A program made the position numbers and the translations under genes. This document shows positions 37,589 to 47,328 of a stretch of 55,970 nucleotides of DNA, piece by piece. The stretch lies in the NCBI GenBank assembly GCA_946186225.1, contig CAMHMK010000002.1, forward strand, positions 1 through 55,970, written 5' to 3'. The stretch's first letter is position 1; each line of letters opens with the position of its first letter. The notes under the pieces were generated by a model. It was given only the letters and a program-made list of their open reading frames with translations, searched no databases and was not told the DNA's origin. This DNA is from an uncultured Clostridia bacterium. Its GTDB lineage: Bacteria; Bacillota; Clostridia; Oscillospirales; Oscillospiraceae.

Positions 37589-39166
37589 TCAGTTCTTGAC
37601 GATGGTGATCGCGGTGCCGTCCCAGGTAACGGTGTAGTTACCGGGCTCAGCAAACACGATGTTATTGTCGCTGTTCTCTTCGCCGAGATCCTTGATCAGC
37701 TCAGCACCGGTGGTGACCTGCGCGAAGCCCTTGTCGGTATCCCACTTGCCCGGGGAGACGATACGGCCGCCCATATAGTCGCTTTCGGGAACGTCCAGCG
37801 TCAGGGTGAAGGTATTGCCGTCCTGGGTAAAGTAGTAGGTCTCAGCCTCGTCGGCGTTGTTCCATTCGTTCCAGGCGCCGACAAAGAGCAGCTTGGAGGT
37901 GTCGAGGTTGAACAGGGCGTCGATCTTGCCGTAGTAGTTGTCCAGAGCAGCCTGCAGGCCGGCGTCATCCTTCGCAGCCTTCACGTCGTCGGCAATGACC
38001 TTGGCAATATCCCACCAAGAGCCGTGGATCTGGCCCTGCGGACGGGAGTAGGCGTTCTGCTTGAGCAAGGCAGCCAGACCGGGGTTGGCCTGAACGGCCT
38101 CGTTGGCCTGGGCATTCTTGTTGGCGGGGCCCCAGGAGAGGGCTTCGAAACGCTCCAGCTGACGGGTTTCGTCAGTCAGGTACTGGGCCAGCTTGTGCAG
38201 GGCAGCGGCACGGACCGCGTCGCTCTGGGGCTTGACGCCCATCAGCTTGCAGCCGTTGAAGGAGCCGAGGTGGTATTCCTTGCCGTCAACCTCGAAGGAG
38301 GGAAGATCGGTGGCGCCCAGATTGTCGCCCAGGATGGACTTGATGTCTTCGTAAGCCCAGGTGCCGGTCACAACGACAGCGGCGCCCTTGGCAAATTCGT
38401 CAGCAGCAGAGGAGCTGATGTACATGGGGGAGTCGACGAGCTTCTTCATGCCCTTGACAGCAATCAGGCCCTCGGGGCTGTTGAAGGTGTCGTTGACGGA
38501 CTTGAATTCGCCGTTGTCATCGGTGGTCCATTCGGAGACACAGCCGGTGCCAAAGAAGAAGGAAGCAATGTACCACGCGGAGGTGTTGGTCTCCATGCAG
38601 AAGTACTTGTTGGCGCTCTCGCAGTCCGCGATCAGCTTTTCCATGGAGTCGACGTCGGCTTCGGGAATGACGCTCTTGTCGTAGTACATGAAGTAGCCGT
38701 TGTCAGAGGTCATGGGGTAGGCATACAGAGCGGAGCCAGCGGTGCCGGCGGCAACGACGATGGGATCGTCAGCCTCGGTGACCGTTTTGGCAGCGCCTTC
38801 GCCCAGCTGATCCAGCGCACCGGCCTTGACCAGACGAGCGAACTGGTCCTGCGCGAAGCAGTAGATATCTGCGCCGGCGTTGACGTCAACCAGCATCTGG
38901 TCGGCGGCAGTCGCTTCAGACACAGGGTTCACGGTCGCGTTGAAGGTGATGCCCAGATCGTTGTTCTTGTTGTAGTCTTCGATCTGCTTCTTGGTCAGGT
39001 CGACCGCGTTCTCACCGGTCCAAACAACGATGTCATAGGTGCCGGCGAGCTCCTTGCCGGATTCGCCGCCCTGGTTGTCGGTATTGCCCTGCTTGCCGGA
39101 GCAGGCAACCATTGCGAACACCATCACAACCGCAAGAAGAAGCGCAAGGATTTTCTTGATGTTCAT
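37589..39166 (-). CDS. sugar ABC transporter substrate-binding lipoprotein (MalE type) with C-terminal beta-rich extension
   Basis: Lipobox MVFAMVACSGKQG; WTGENAVDLTKKQIEDYNKN; GAAVVVTGTWAYEDIKSILGDNLGATDLPSF; ATG 39166 with AGGAGG RBS. Confidence 0.9.
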   Translation of the reverse strand: MNIKKILALLLAVVMVFAMVACSGKQGNTDNQGGESGKELAGTYDIVVWTGENAVDLTKKQIEDYNKNNDLGITFNATVNPVSEATAADQMLVDVNAGADIYCFAQDQFARLVKAGALDQLGEGAAKTVTEADDPIVVAAGTAGSALYAYPMTSDNGYFMYYDKSVIPEADVDSMEKLIADCESANKYFCMETNTSAWYIASFFFGTGCVSEWTTDDNGEFKSVNDTFNSPEGLIAVKGMKKLVDSPMYISSSAADEFAKGAAVVVTGTWAYEDIKSILGDNLGATDLPSFEVDGKEYHLGSFNGCKLMGVKPQSDAVRAAALHKLAQYLTDETRQLERFEALSWGPANKNAQANEAVQANPGLAALLKQNAYSRPQGQIHGSWWDIAKVIADDVKAAKDDAGLQAALDNYYGKIDALFNLDTSKLLFVGAWNEWNNADEAETYYFTQDGNTFTLTLDVPESDYMGGRIVSPGKWDTDKGFAQVTTGAELIKDLGEENSDNNIVFAEPGNYTVTWDGTAITIVKN

Positions 39167-39247
39167 GTAAATTCCTCCTATTTTCTGATACCGATCCATT
39201 GGATCGGCTTTTTGAACTATAGCTTGACTACTATAGCTATTGGCTCT

Positions 39248-39276
39248 ATTATACTACCCTTTGTAGAAATTGTCCA
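39248..39276 (-). promoter_or_regulatory. sigma70-type promoter of the ABC importer operon
   Basis: Reverse strand TGGACA (39271-39276), 17-bp spacer, TATAAT (39248-39253). Confidence 0.65.
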
Positions 39277-39339
39277 CAATTATTTACAACTTTTTAAAAA
39301 AATTATGAGAAAATACGGTCTGATTCTGTGGTGCCGTGC

Positions 39340-39369
39340 TTGACAAAATACCCTACGGGGGTATATAAT
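39340..39369 (+). promoter_or_regulatory. csoR-copA promoter with embedded CsoR-type operator
   Basis: TTGACA (39340-39345), 18-bp spacer, TATAAT (39364-39369); ATACCCTACGGGGGTAT (39348-39364) sits in the spacer. Confidence 0.85.
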
Positions 39370-39402
39370 GGGCACAAAAAAAGCGTATGGAGGACGGTTC
39401 AT

Positions 39403-39732
39403 ATGGAAAACAAACAAGCAGAGCTTCCCGCCGCCGGGAGCTGCTGCGGCTGCAGTCGGGTCAAGCACCGCGAGCCGGAGGAGCTCAAATCCCTGCTTAA
39501 CCGGCTCAGTCGGATTGAGGGCCAGATCCGCGGCATCCGCGGCATGCTGGAATCCAGCGCCTACTGCACCGACGTTCTGGTCCAGTGCACCGCGGTCAAC
39601 GCGGCCCTGCAGGCCTTTGAACGCGAGCTGCTCTCAAACCACCTGCACACCTGCGTCGTGGACCGAATCCGCGAGGGCGACGACGCCGTGGTGGACGAGC
39701 TGGCGGACACCCTGCGGAAGCTGATGAAATGA
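39403..39732 (+). CDS. csoR: copper-sensing transcriptional repressor CsoR
   Basis: [58 protein letters not shown] ligands; immediately upstream of copA. Confidence 0.94.
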   Translation: MENKQAELPAAGSCCGCSRVKHREPEELKSLLNRLSRIEGQIRGIRGMLESSAYCTDVLVQCTAVNAALQAFERELLSNHLHTCVVDRIREGDDAVVDELADTLRKLMK

Positions 39733-39742
39733 GGAATGCGAT

Positions 39743-42283
39743 ATGGAACAGTATAACGTCACAGGCATGAGCTGCGCGGCCTGCTCGGCCCGCGTGGAAA
39801 ACGCCGTGAAGAAGGTGCCGGGCGTCACGTCCTGCGCGGTCAGTCTGCTGACCAACTCGATGGGCGTGGAAGGCAGCGCAAGTCCGGAAGCCATCGTGGC
39901 CGCCGTCACTGAGGCGGGCTACGGGGCCTCCCTGAAAGGGGGAAAAGCCGAAGCCTCCGGTCCTTCGGAGGATTCCCTGCTTGATCGCGAGAGTCCGAAG
40001 CTCCTGCGCCGTCTGCTGTGGTCTCTGGGCTTTTTGCTGGTTTTGATGTATGTCTCGATGGGGCATCATATGTGGGGCTGGCCGGTTCCCGCTTTTCTGC
40101 ATGGAAACCCGGTCGCTATCGGCCTGACCCAGATGATTCTGGCTGCCATCGTAATGATGATCAACCAAAGGTTTTTCATCTCCGGCACGAAATCGCTCCT
40201 GCACCGGGCCCCGAACATGGACACTCTGGTCTCTCTGGGCTCGGCGGCCTCCTTTGTCTGGTCGGTCTACGTCCTGTTCTGCATGACGCGTGCCCAGACG
40301 GACGGCAACGCGGCGGCTTTGAAGACCTATGCAGGGCAGTTCTATTTTGAATCTGCAGCCATGATTTTGACGCTGATCACCGTGGGCAAGCTGCTGGAGG
40401 CCCGCTCGAAGGGCCGGACCACGGACGCGCTCAAGAGTCTGATGAAGCTCAAGGCAGAGACCGCCGTCCTGATTCGGAACGGGCAGGAGGTCACGGTCCC
40501 CATCGACCAGGTTCAGGCAGGCGAGGTCTTCGTGGTCCGTCCGGGTGAAAGCATCCCGGTGGACGGTGTGGTCCTGGAGGGCAGCTCGGCGGTCAACGAG
40601 GCCAGCCTGACCGGGGAATCCATCCCGGTAGACAAGACCGTGGGCGACGCAATCTCCGCCGCGACTGTGAACCAGTCCGGCTATCTCCGCGCCAGAGCAA
40701 CCCGCGTGGGCCAGGACACGACGCTGAGCCGGATCATCCAGATGGTCTCCGACGCTGCGGCCACCAAGGCGCCCATCGCCAAGCTGGCAGACAAGGTCTC
40801 CGGCATTTTCGTGCCGGTGGTCATCTCCATCGCAGTGGTCACCACGGCGGTCTGGCTCCTGCTGGGACGGGAATTTGCCTACGCACTGGAGCGCGGGATC
40901 TCGGTGCTGGTCATCTCCTGCCCCTGCGCCCTGGGTCTGGCGACCCCGGTGGCCATCATGGTCGGCAACGGCGTCGGCGCAAAGAACGGCATTCTGTTCA
41001 AAACCGCCGTCAGTCTGGAGCAGACCGGCAAGACCCAGATCGTCGCCCTGGACAAGACCGGGACGATCACGAGCGGCGAGCCGCGAGTCACGGACGTCCT
41101 CCCTGCCCCCGGCGTGACAGAGCAGGCGCTTCTGAGCGCTGCCGCCGCCCTGGAGATCAAGAGCGAGCATCCGCTGGCGAAGGCCGTCGTGGAGCGGGCC
41201 GGCGATCTGGCCGCTCATGCGCCGGAGGTCGCAGACTTCCGCGCCGTGCCCGGCAACGGGCTGGAAGCGAAGCTGGACGGCAAGATGCTCTACGGCGGAA
41301 GCGTCAAATACCTCTCCGGTCGGACCGCTGTTTCCGACGAAATGCTGGCAAAGGCGGACGCCCTGGCTGCGGACGGCAAGACGCCGATTCTCTTTGCAAA
41401 CGAGGACGGTCTGCTCGGCATGATCGCCGCGGCGGACGCCATCAAACCCGACAGCCCGCAGGCCGTCCGGGAGCTCCAGGCTATGGGCCTGAAGGTCGTG
41501 ATGCTGACCGGCGACAATGAGCGCACCGCTGCTGCCATTGGCAGGGAATCCGGCGTGGATCAGGTGATTGCCGGCGTCCTGCCGGACGGAAAGCAGAACG
41601 TGATACGTACTCTGCAAAGCCGCGGCAAGGTCCTGATGGTGGGCGACGGCATCAACGACGCCCCTGCTCTGACCCAAGCGGACATGGGTATGGCCATCGG
41701 GGCCGGGACTGACGTGGCGATCGATGCGGCTGACGTGGTGCTTATGAAAAGCCGGCTGACCGACGTCTCGGCGGCGGTCCGGCTGAGCCGCGCCACTCTG
41801 CGGAACGTGAAGCAGAATCTGTTTTGGGCCTTCTTCTACAATCTGATCGGGATTCCGCTGGCTGCCGGCGTCTACACCAAGCTCTTCGGCTGGAGTTTGA
41901 GCCCGATGTTCGGTGCGGCAGCTATGAGCCTTTCCAGCTTCTGCGTGGTGACGAACGCCCTGCGGCTGAATCTGGTCAAGGTCCACGACGCAAGACACGA
42001 CCAGGCGATGAAGCACCCGGCCGATTTGAACGGATTGGAAATCTCCGGCAAAGCCGCTGCTACAGCAGCTCCGGATTTCCGGCTCAAGGTCAAGGGAATG
42101 ATGTGCCACCACTGTGAGGCTCATGTGCAGAAGGCTCTGCTGGCCCTGCCCGGGATCACAGACGCGGCGGCAAACTTCGAGACCGGGATGGTCGACGTCA
42201 AAGGTCAGGCAGAGGACGCCGCGATGAAGGCAGCAATCAAGGAGGCCGGCTACAAACTGGAAAAGGTCCTGCGCAGAGAATGA
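39743..42283 (+). CDS. copA: copper-translocating P-type ATPase with N- and C-terminal HMA domains
   Basis: [79 protein letters not shown]-terminal [18 protein letters not shown]. Confidence 0.96.
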   Translation: MEQYNVTGMSCAACSARVENAVKKVPGVTSCAVSLLTNSMGVEGSASPEAIVAAVTEAGYGASLKGGKAEASGPSEDSLLDRESPKLLRRLLWSLGFLLVLMYVSMGHHMWGWPVPAFLHGNPVAIGLTQMILAAIVMMINQRFFISGTKSLLHRAPNMDTLVSLGSAASFVWSVYVLFCMTRAQTDGNAAALKTYAGQFYFESAAMILTLITVGKLLEARSKGRTTDALKSLMKLKAETAVLIRNGQEVTVPIDQVQAGEVFVVRPGESIPVDGVVLEGSSAVNEASLTGESIPVDKTVGDAISAATVNQSGYLRARATRVGQDTTLSRIIQMVSDAAATKAPIAKLADKVSGIFVPVVISIAVVTTAVWLLLGREFAYALERGISVLVISCPCALGLATPVAIMVGNGVGAKNGILFKTAVSLEQTGKTQIVALDKTGTITSGEPRVTDVLPAPGVTEQALLSAAAALEIKSEHPLAKAVVERAGDLAAHAPEVADFRAVPGNGLEAKLDGKMLYGGSVKYLSGRTAVSDEMLAKADALAADGKTPILFANEDGLLGMIAAADAIKPDSPQAVRELQAMGLKVVMLTGDNERTAAAIGRESGVDQVIAGVLPDGKQNVIRTLQSRGKVLMVGDGINDAPALTQADMGMAIGAGTDVAIDAADVVLMKSRLTDVSAAVRLSRATLRNVKQNLFWAFFYNLIGIPLAAGVYTKLFGWSLSPMFGAAAMSLSSFCVVTNALRLNLVKVHDARHDQAMKHPADLNGLEISGKAAATAAPDFRLKVKGMMCHHCEAHVQKALLALPGITDAAANFETGMVDVKGQAEDAAMKAAIKEAGYKLEKVLRRE

Positions 42284-42378
42284 AAAAATACAATTCCCTG
42301 AATTTGTTCTGTACAAGCTCCGGGAATTGTGGTAGAATAAGACAAGAACCCCGACACTGACGAAAGGAAGCGTACAAC

Positions 42379-43137
42379 ATGAATAAGCAAGAAATCGAAG
42401 CCTTGATCCGCGAGGTCGAGGATGAGACCGCCGAGCTTGGCGTCTATCCCGCACCGGTCCCCGCGCTGAACCCCGATACAATGGCGAAGTATATCGACCA
42501 CACCTATCTCAAGCCCGAAGCCACCGTGGATGACATCCGCCGCATCTGCGCTGAGGCCCGTGAGATGGGCACAGCCTCTGTCTGCGTCAACCCGAGCTAC
42601 ATCCGACTGGTGGCGGAGGAGCTGCGCGGCACCGACGTCACGCCCTGCTGCGTGATCGGCTTCCCCCTCGGCGCAACCACCCCTGACGTCAAGGCCTTTG
42701 AGGCCGAGGGCGCCGTCATGGATGGCGCGCGCGAGGTGGACATGGTCATCAACGTCGGCGCGGCCAAGTCCGGCGACTGGAAGCTGGTGCGCCGCGACAT
42801 CGAGGCCGTTGTGGACGCCGTGGCCGGAGAAGCCCAGGTCAAGGTCATCATTGAGACCTGCCTGCTCACCGACGAGGAGAAGGTCAAGGCCTGCGCAGCC
42901 GCCAAGCTGGCTGGCGCCGCCTTTGTGAAGACCTCCACCGGTTTCTCTACCGGCGGCGCAAAGGTCGAGGACGTTCGCTTGATGCGGCAGACCGTCGGCC
43001 CCGAGATGGGCGTGAAGGCCTCCGGCGGCGTGCGGACCTACGAGGATGCTGTGGCCATGATCGAAGCCGGCGCGTCCAGGCTGGGTGCCTCTGCAGGCAA
43101 GAAGATCATCGAAGGCGCAAGAGCCGCCGCAAAGTAA
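42379..43137 (+). CDS. deoC: deoxyribose-phosphate aldolase
   Basis: [87 protein letters not shown]. Confidence 0.96.
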   Translation: MNKQEIEALIREVEDETAELGVYPAPVPALNPDTMAKYIDHTYLKPEATVDDIRRICAEAREMGTASVCVNPSYIRLVAEELRGTDVTPCCVIGFPLGATTPDVKAFEAEGAVMDGAREVDMVINVGAAKSGDWKLVRRDIEAVVDAVAGEAQVKVIIETCLLTDEEKVKACAAAKLAGAAFVKTSTGFSTGGAKVEDVRLMRQTVGPEMGVKASGGVRTYEDAVAMIEAGASRLGASAGKKIIEGARAAAK

Positions 43138-43174
43138 CTCAACAAATCAATCCATATTAAAGGAGAATAACGTG

Positions 43175-43915
43175 ATGAGAAAGCCCATGATCGCAGGCAA
43201 CTGGAAGATGAACAAAACCCCCGCAGAAACCAAGGCTCTGATCGAGGATCTGAAGAAACTTGAAAACCGCAGCGGCGCAGAAGTCGTCGTCTGCCCGATG
43301 ACGGTCAGCCTGGCCGCCGCGGCCGAGGCCCTCAAGGGCAGCGAGATCCATCTCGGTGCGCAGAACGTCCACTTTGCCGAAAACGGCGCTTACACCGGCG
43401 AATGCAACGCCGCCTCCTTGAAGGAGCTGGGTGTGGAGTACGTCATCATCGGCCACTCCGAGCGCCGCCAGTACTTCGCCGAGACCGACGAGACCGTGAA
43501 CCAGCGGACGCTGAAGGCCCTGGAAGCCGGCTTGAAGCCCATCGTCTGCGTCGGCGAGAGCCTGACCCAAAAGCAGCAGGGCGTCACCAACGAGGTCGTC
43601 TGCATGCAGACCAAGATCGCCCTCCTGAATGTCGGCGAGAAGATTGACAATGTGGTCATTGCCTATGAGCCCGTCTGGGCCATCGGCACCGGTCTGACCG
43701 CCACCCCGGAGGAGGCCAACGCCACGATCGGCGCGATCCGCGCTGCCATCCGCGAGGTCTTCGGCGACGCCGCTGACCGCGTCCGTATCCTCTACGGCGG
43801 CTCCATGAACGCCAAGAACGCCCACGATCTGATGGCCCAGCCCGAGATCGACGGCGGTCTGATCGGCGGTGCCTCCCTGGCAGCCGAGAAGTTCGACGGC
43901 GTGATCAATTTCTGA
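43175..43915 (+). CDS. tpiA: triose-phosphate isomerase
   Basis: RKPMIAGNWKMNKT, YVIIGHSERRQYFAETDE, VIAYEPVWAIGTGLTATPEEA, RILYGGSMNAKNAHDLMAQPEIDGGLIGGASL. Confidence 0.98.
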   Translation: MRKPMIAGNWKMNKTPAETKALIEDLKKLENRSGAEVVVCPMTVSLAAAAEALKGSEIHLGAQNVHFAENGAYTGECNAASLKELGVEYVIIGHSERRQYFAETDETVNQRTLKALEAGLKPIVCVGESLTQKQQGVTNEVVCMQTKIALLNVGEKIDNVVIAYEPVWAIGTGLTATPEEANATIGAIRAAIREVFGDAADRVRILYGGSMNAKNAHDLMAQPEIDGGLIGGASLAAEKFDGVINF

Positions 43916-43940
43916 GCTTCCCCTCCCCCACTGACGACAA

Positions 43941-43967
43941 GCCCCGGGCTGCGATTGCAGCCCGGGG
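43941..43967. terminator. terminator hairpin between convergent tpiA and the licCA-like gene
   Basis: GCCCCGGGCTGC / GCAGCCCGGGG followed by TCTTCCTTT. Confidence 0.75.
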
Positions 43968-43979
43968 TCTTCCTTTGCC

Positions 43980-45752
43980 TCAGTCCAACAGGTATTTCAC
44001 ATAGCGCTCGGCCATGGCGTGCCAGAGATCGCGGGCCTCAGGCATCGGAGTGCCGCACGCCTCACGGTAGAGGGCCCAGACGAACCAATAGTAGGCAATG
44101 ATGGCAGTATAGGCCAGGAAGTGGAAGCGTTTTTGTTGGTCTGTCTCCTCGCCGAGATAGGCGTCAATGAAGCGGAGGGCCGTCTCCGGCTCATAGGCAG
44201 CATCCACGATGTAGTAGCCGACGTCGATGCCCGGGTCGGAAAAGCCCGCGTACTCCCAATCGATCAGGATCGTACCGCCGTCGGGGAGCAGCATCCAGTT
44301 GTGGCAATAGGTATCCCCGTGGCAGAAGCAGGGGGCCACGCCATCGCCGGCTGTTTTTTCGCAGAGGGTCCGTATTCCGGCCTTCAGGGAGAGATAGGGA
44401 GCAAAGCAGCCTGGCGTCTTCTGCTCCAGGGCAGTTTCGATCTGTTCCGCGTCCTCCCAAGGCTTCAGACCGTAGTCCGTTTGAACGGGAATGCGGTGCA
44501 GCTCCCGCAGCACCTGCAGAATCCGAAGAGAATCCGCCTCGCTGCGGTAATCCGGCTCCCGGAAGGCAGGCACGAAGCGGGAAATCTTCCAGCCTTCGCG
44601 CTCGTCCATGTAGACGAAGGTGGGGTCGAAGCCCCATTTCCGGGCAAGCTCCAGGGACTGCTTCTCGTGCACCCGGCTGACCAGCAGCTCTGTGCCCGCG
44701 CCGGGATGGCGGTAGATATAGTCCTCGTCCCGGTAGCGGAAGATAAAGGAGGTGTTGGTCAGGCCTTCGCTGATCTTGCGGAAGGAGTGGATTTCGGCCT
44801 CGTCGCAGTGAAAGACGGAGATGATGTTGCCGACGATGCGGCTGTGGGTATGCTTGACGTAGGCACTGTCAAAGCGGCGCAGGTCATCAAAGTAGTCGAA
44901 CTCCACAATGGCCCGGGCCGCGAATCGCTTGTAATACATCGGAGGCAGGCGGTCCAGATTTGCCTGCACCACCCATTCCCAATAGGCGTCCTCCCGTTCC
45001 AGGTCCGGATTCTCGTCAATCAGGCGGAGGAAGGTCTCTGCAAAATCCCGGGACCAGAAGCTATGGCCCAGGACCACCTGACCGCCGGAGCGGCCCTTTT
45101 CCATGCATATGATGCGCCCGTCACTGTCGGTATCCACATACATTTCGGGACTCGGCCCGTCCACGCGGACGCCCGCGTAGAAGGATCGGTACTCGAAGCT
45201 GTGGAAGGGATTTTCAGCAAAATAGTCGTCGCAGGCGCAGACATAGGCGTCCGCCAGCCGTTCCCGCGCGCAGCGGAGGCTGCGGATATTGTTGCAGGTC
45301 ATAAAATCCGGATTGGAGATCAGCTGAACGCCGGGCACCTCCGAGAGATAGGCAAACATCTCCTGCTTATAACCGACCACCACGGTAATATCCTCGATCC
45401 CAGCCTCCCGAAGCTGGGCGATTTGCCGGTCGATCAGGCACTCGCCCTTGACGCGGAACAGACCTTTGGGCAGTTCCAGCGAGAGCGGGATACAGCGGGT
45501 GGAAGGGCCGGCGGCAAGAATCACGGCCCGCTGCACGCGATATGGCGCGAGCGCGGCCATGCCGGCGGGCGTGATGCGCCGGAACTGAGACTCCACAAGC
45601 CCCGCATCAATCAGTGCATTCAGCACCTCCGGCCGCTCGCTCACGCGGTTCAGCTCTACGTCCGAGAAGGATGGCGCTCTGCCCCGCGATTCGTCATAGA
45701 AGGCGTTGAGCAGGGCGAAGGTTTCCGGGGTCAGCACGGTCTTCATCGGCAC
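43980..45752 (-). CDS. winged-helix / nucleotidyltransferase (LicC-like) / choline kinase-like (LicA/APH) fusion
   Basis: YRVQRAVILAAGPSTRCIPLSLELPKGLFRVKGECLIDRQIAQL (NTase); APCFCHGDTYCHNWMLLPDGGTILIDWEYAGFSDPGIDVGYYIVDA (kinase). Confidence 0.88.
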   Translation of the reverse strand: MPMKTVLTPETFALLNAFYDESRGRAPSFSDVELNRVSERPEVLNALIDAGLVESQFRRITPAGMAALAPYRVQRAVILAAGPSTRCIPLSLELPKGLFRVKGECLIDRQIAQLREAGIEDITVVVGYKQEMFAYLSEVPGVQLISNPDFMTCNNIRSLRCARERLADAYVCACDDYFAENPFHSFEYRSFYAGVRVDGPSPEMYVDTDSDGRIICMEKGRSGGQVVLGHSFWSRDFAETFLRLIDENPDLEREDAYWEWVVQANLDRLPPMYYKRFAARAIVEFDYFDDLRRFDSAYVKHTHSRIVGNIISVFHCDEAEIHSFRKISEGLTNTSFIFRYRDEDYIYRHPGAGTELLVSRVHEKQSLELARKWGFDPTFVYMDEREGWKISRFVPAFREPDYRSEADSLRILQVLRELHRIPVQTDYGLKPWEDAEQIETALEQKTPGCFAPYLSLKAGIRTLCEKTAGDGVAPCFCHGDTYCHNWMLLPDGGTILIDWEYAGFSDPGIDVGYYIVDAAYEPETALRFIDAYLGEETDQQKRFHFLAYTAIIAYYWFVWALYREACGTPMPEARDLWHAMAERYVKYLLD

Positions 45753-45756
45753 ACCC

Positions 45757-47328
45757 TCACGCCTTGGCCCGCGAAAACAGGCCGCGCAGCATGCTCCCCG
45801 CCACGCCGCCGCGGCAGCTTTGATAAGGCTGGCCGCCCAGAAGGAGCTGCTCTACGCGGAGCTCGCGCAGACGGTGCAGTTCCATCTTGCAGGGGTTTTC
45901 GGAGAGAATAACCATGTCCGCGATCTTTCCGACCTCCAGGCTTCCCCGCTCGGCATCGTCAAAGGTCGCGCGGCAGCCGTTGATCGTACACATGCGCAGG
46001 GCCTCCTGTACGGTCAAGGCCTGGGCGGGATTGGCGTGGTTGACGGCCTTGTCGATCCAGTCGATCGGATTGGGGGCAGTACAGGGGGCGTCGGAGCCCG
46101 CGGCGATGGAGATGCCCAGATCCCAGAAGGTACGCAGCGGATTGAGGGCCGATGCGCGGTCCTTGCCGAGGATCTGCTCCAGATATTCGTCCGGTTCCTG
46201 CTTCCAGTTGATGAAGGCGCTCTGCACAGGGAGCTGGATGCCGTAGTCCCGGCAGATCTCCAGGCCGGCCACGGTGGGCAGACAGGCATGGATGATGCCG
46301 TGACGGTGGTCCTTACGCGGGAAGTCATCCAGGGCGGCGCGCAACGCGCGGGTCGCCTGGTCAAAGGCACGGTCGCCGATGGCGTGCATCTCGATCTGCA
46401 GGCCGGCGCGGTTGGCCTTCTTGCAGAACTCAATCACCTTTTCATCGGAATAATAGAGTACGCCGTCTGTGCCGTCGTCAACATAGGGGGCGTTCATAGC
46501 CGCGTCATGGGAGCCAAAGCAGCCGTCCAGGGCGCAGGCAAAGCAGCCGCCGATGCGGGGCAGCTTCCGGCGCGTGGCAGCGCGAACGTCCAGAGACTGG
46601 GGGAAAACGCGGATCTGGAAGCCGTTTTTCAAGGAGCGGGCAAAGAGCTGCTCCAGGGTGATATCCAGGTTTGCCACGAAGCCGATGCCGCTGACCGTAT
46701 GGACCATACCGATGCCCCGGGATGCCTCGAAGTCCACGGCGTTCTGCAGATTTTTCACCAGGTCCACCAGAGAAAGTGAGCCCGTGATGTAGTCAGAGAC
46801 CTTGAAGAAAGCCTCCTGGTTCATCTCGCCCGTATCGGGGTGATAGCCGCGCAGAGGAGATAGCTTCTTTTCCAGCTTCTTGAGCAGAGGCGTATTGACA
46901 ATGCAGGCGTGGCCGTCATACTTGACCATCATCATCTCGCGGTCGGGGCAGACGGCGTCCAGCTCGGCGCGAGAGAGCAGCTTGCCCTCCCGGACCGAAT
47001 AAGGGGATGCGCCAAAGGCGATCAGGGTCTTGGCCGTGGAGCGGCGGACAAAGTCGCGGATCATATCCGAGATCTCGCGGTTGGAGGCCGCGTCCATGAC
47101 ATTCAGACCGGCATGGAAGGCGGAGAAGGATGCCAGGTGCTGGTGGGTGTCCACAAAGCTTGGGCAGAGGGCCTTTGCACCGAGCTCTACCTTCGGGGCA
47201 GCTTGGAATCGCTCCGGCAGCTCATTGCCGACGAAGATGATCTTGCCCTCATCTTCGACCAGCCAGCGGAACGTCTCATCCGAGGCGTTGACGGAAAGGA
47301 TATCGCCGTGATAGCATTTCATACTCAT
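45757..47328 (-). CDS. amidohydrolase family protein (YtcJ-like)
   Basis: KALCPSFVDTHQHLASFSAFHAGLN; HAIGDRAFDQATRALRA; IAAGSDAPCTAPNPIDWIDKAVNHANP; GKIADMVILSENP. Start 47328 (or 47322) after GGAGG rather than the longer ORF. Confidence 0.87.
   Translation of the reverse strand: MSMKCYHGDILSVNASDETFRWLVEDEGKIIFVGNELPERFQAAPKVELGAKALCPSFVDTHQHLASFSAFHAGLNVMDAASNREISDMIRDFVRRSTAKTLIAFGASPYSVREGKLLSRAELDAVCPDREMMMVKYDGHACIVNTPLLKKLEKKLSPLRGYHPDTGEMNQEAFFKVSDYITGSLSLVDLVKNLQNAVDFEASRGIGMVHTVSGIGFVANLDITLEQLFARSLKNGFQIRVFPQSLDVRAATRRKLPRIGGCFACALDGCFGSHDAAMNAPYVDDGTDGVLYYSDEKVIEFCKKANRAGLQIEMHAIGDRAFDQATRALRAALDDFPRKDHRHGIIHACLPTVAGLEICRDYGIQLPVQSAFINWKQEPDEYLEQILGKDRASALNPLRTFWDLGISIAAGSDAPCTAPNPIDWIDKAVNHANPAQALTVQEALRMCTINGCRATFDDAERGSLEVGKIADMVILSENPCKMELHRLRELRVEQLLLGGQPYQSCRGGVAGSMLRGLFSRAKA

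Noticed and set aside
42291-42329. CAATTCCC...GGGAATTG inverted repeat between copA and deoC as an operator
   Set aside because: Only 8-bp arms separated by 23 nt; more likely a weak terminator or chance, not enough support.
39596-42481. 961-aa minus-strand ORF opposite copA
   Set aside because: Antisense of CopA; no coherent domain.
44019-45911. 630-aa plus-strand ORF opposite the LicC/LicA fusion
   Set aside because: Antisense shadow, biased composition, no motif.
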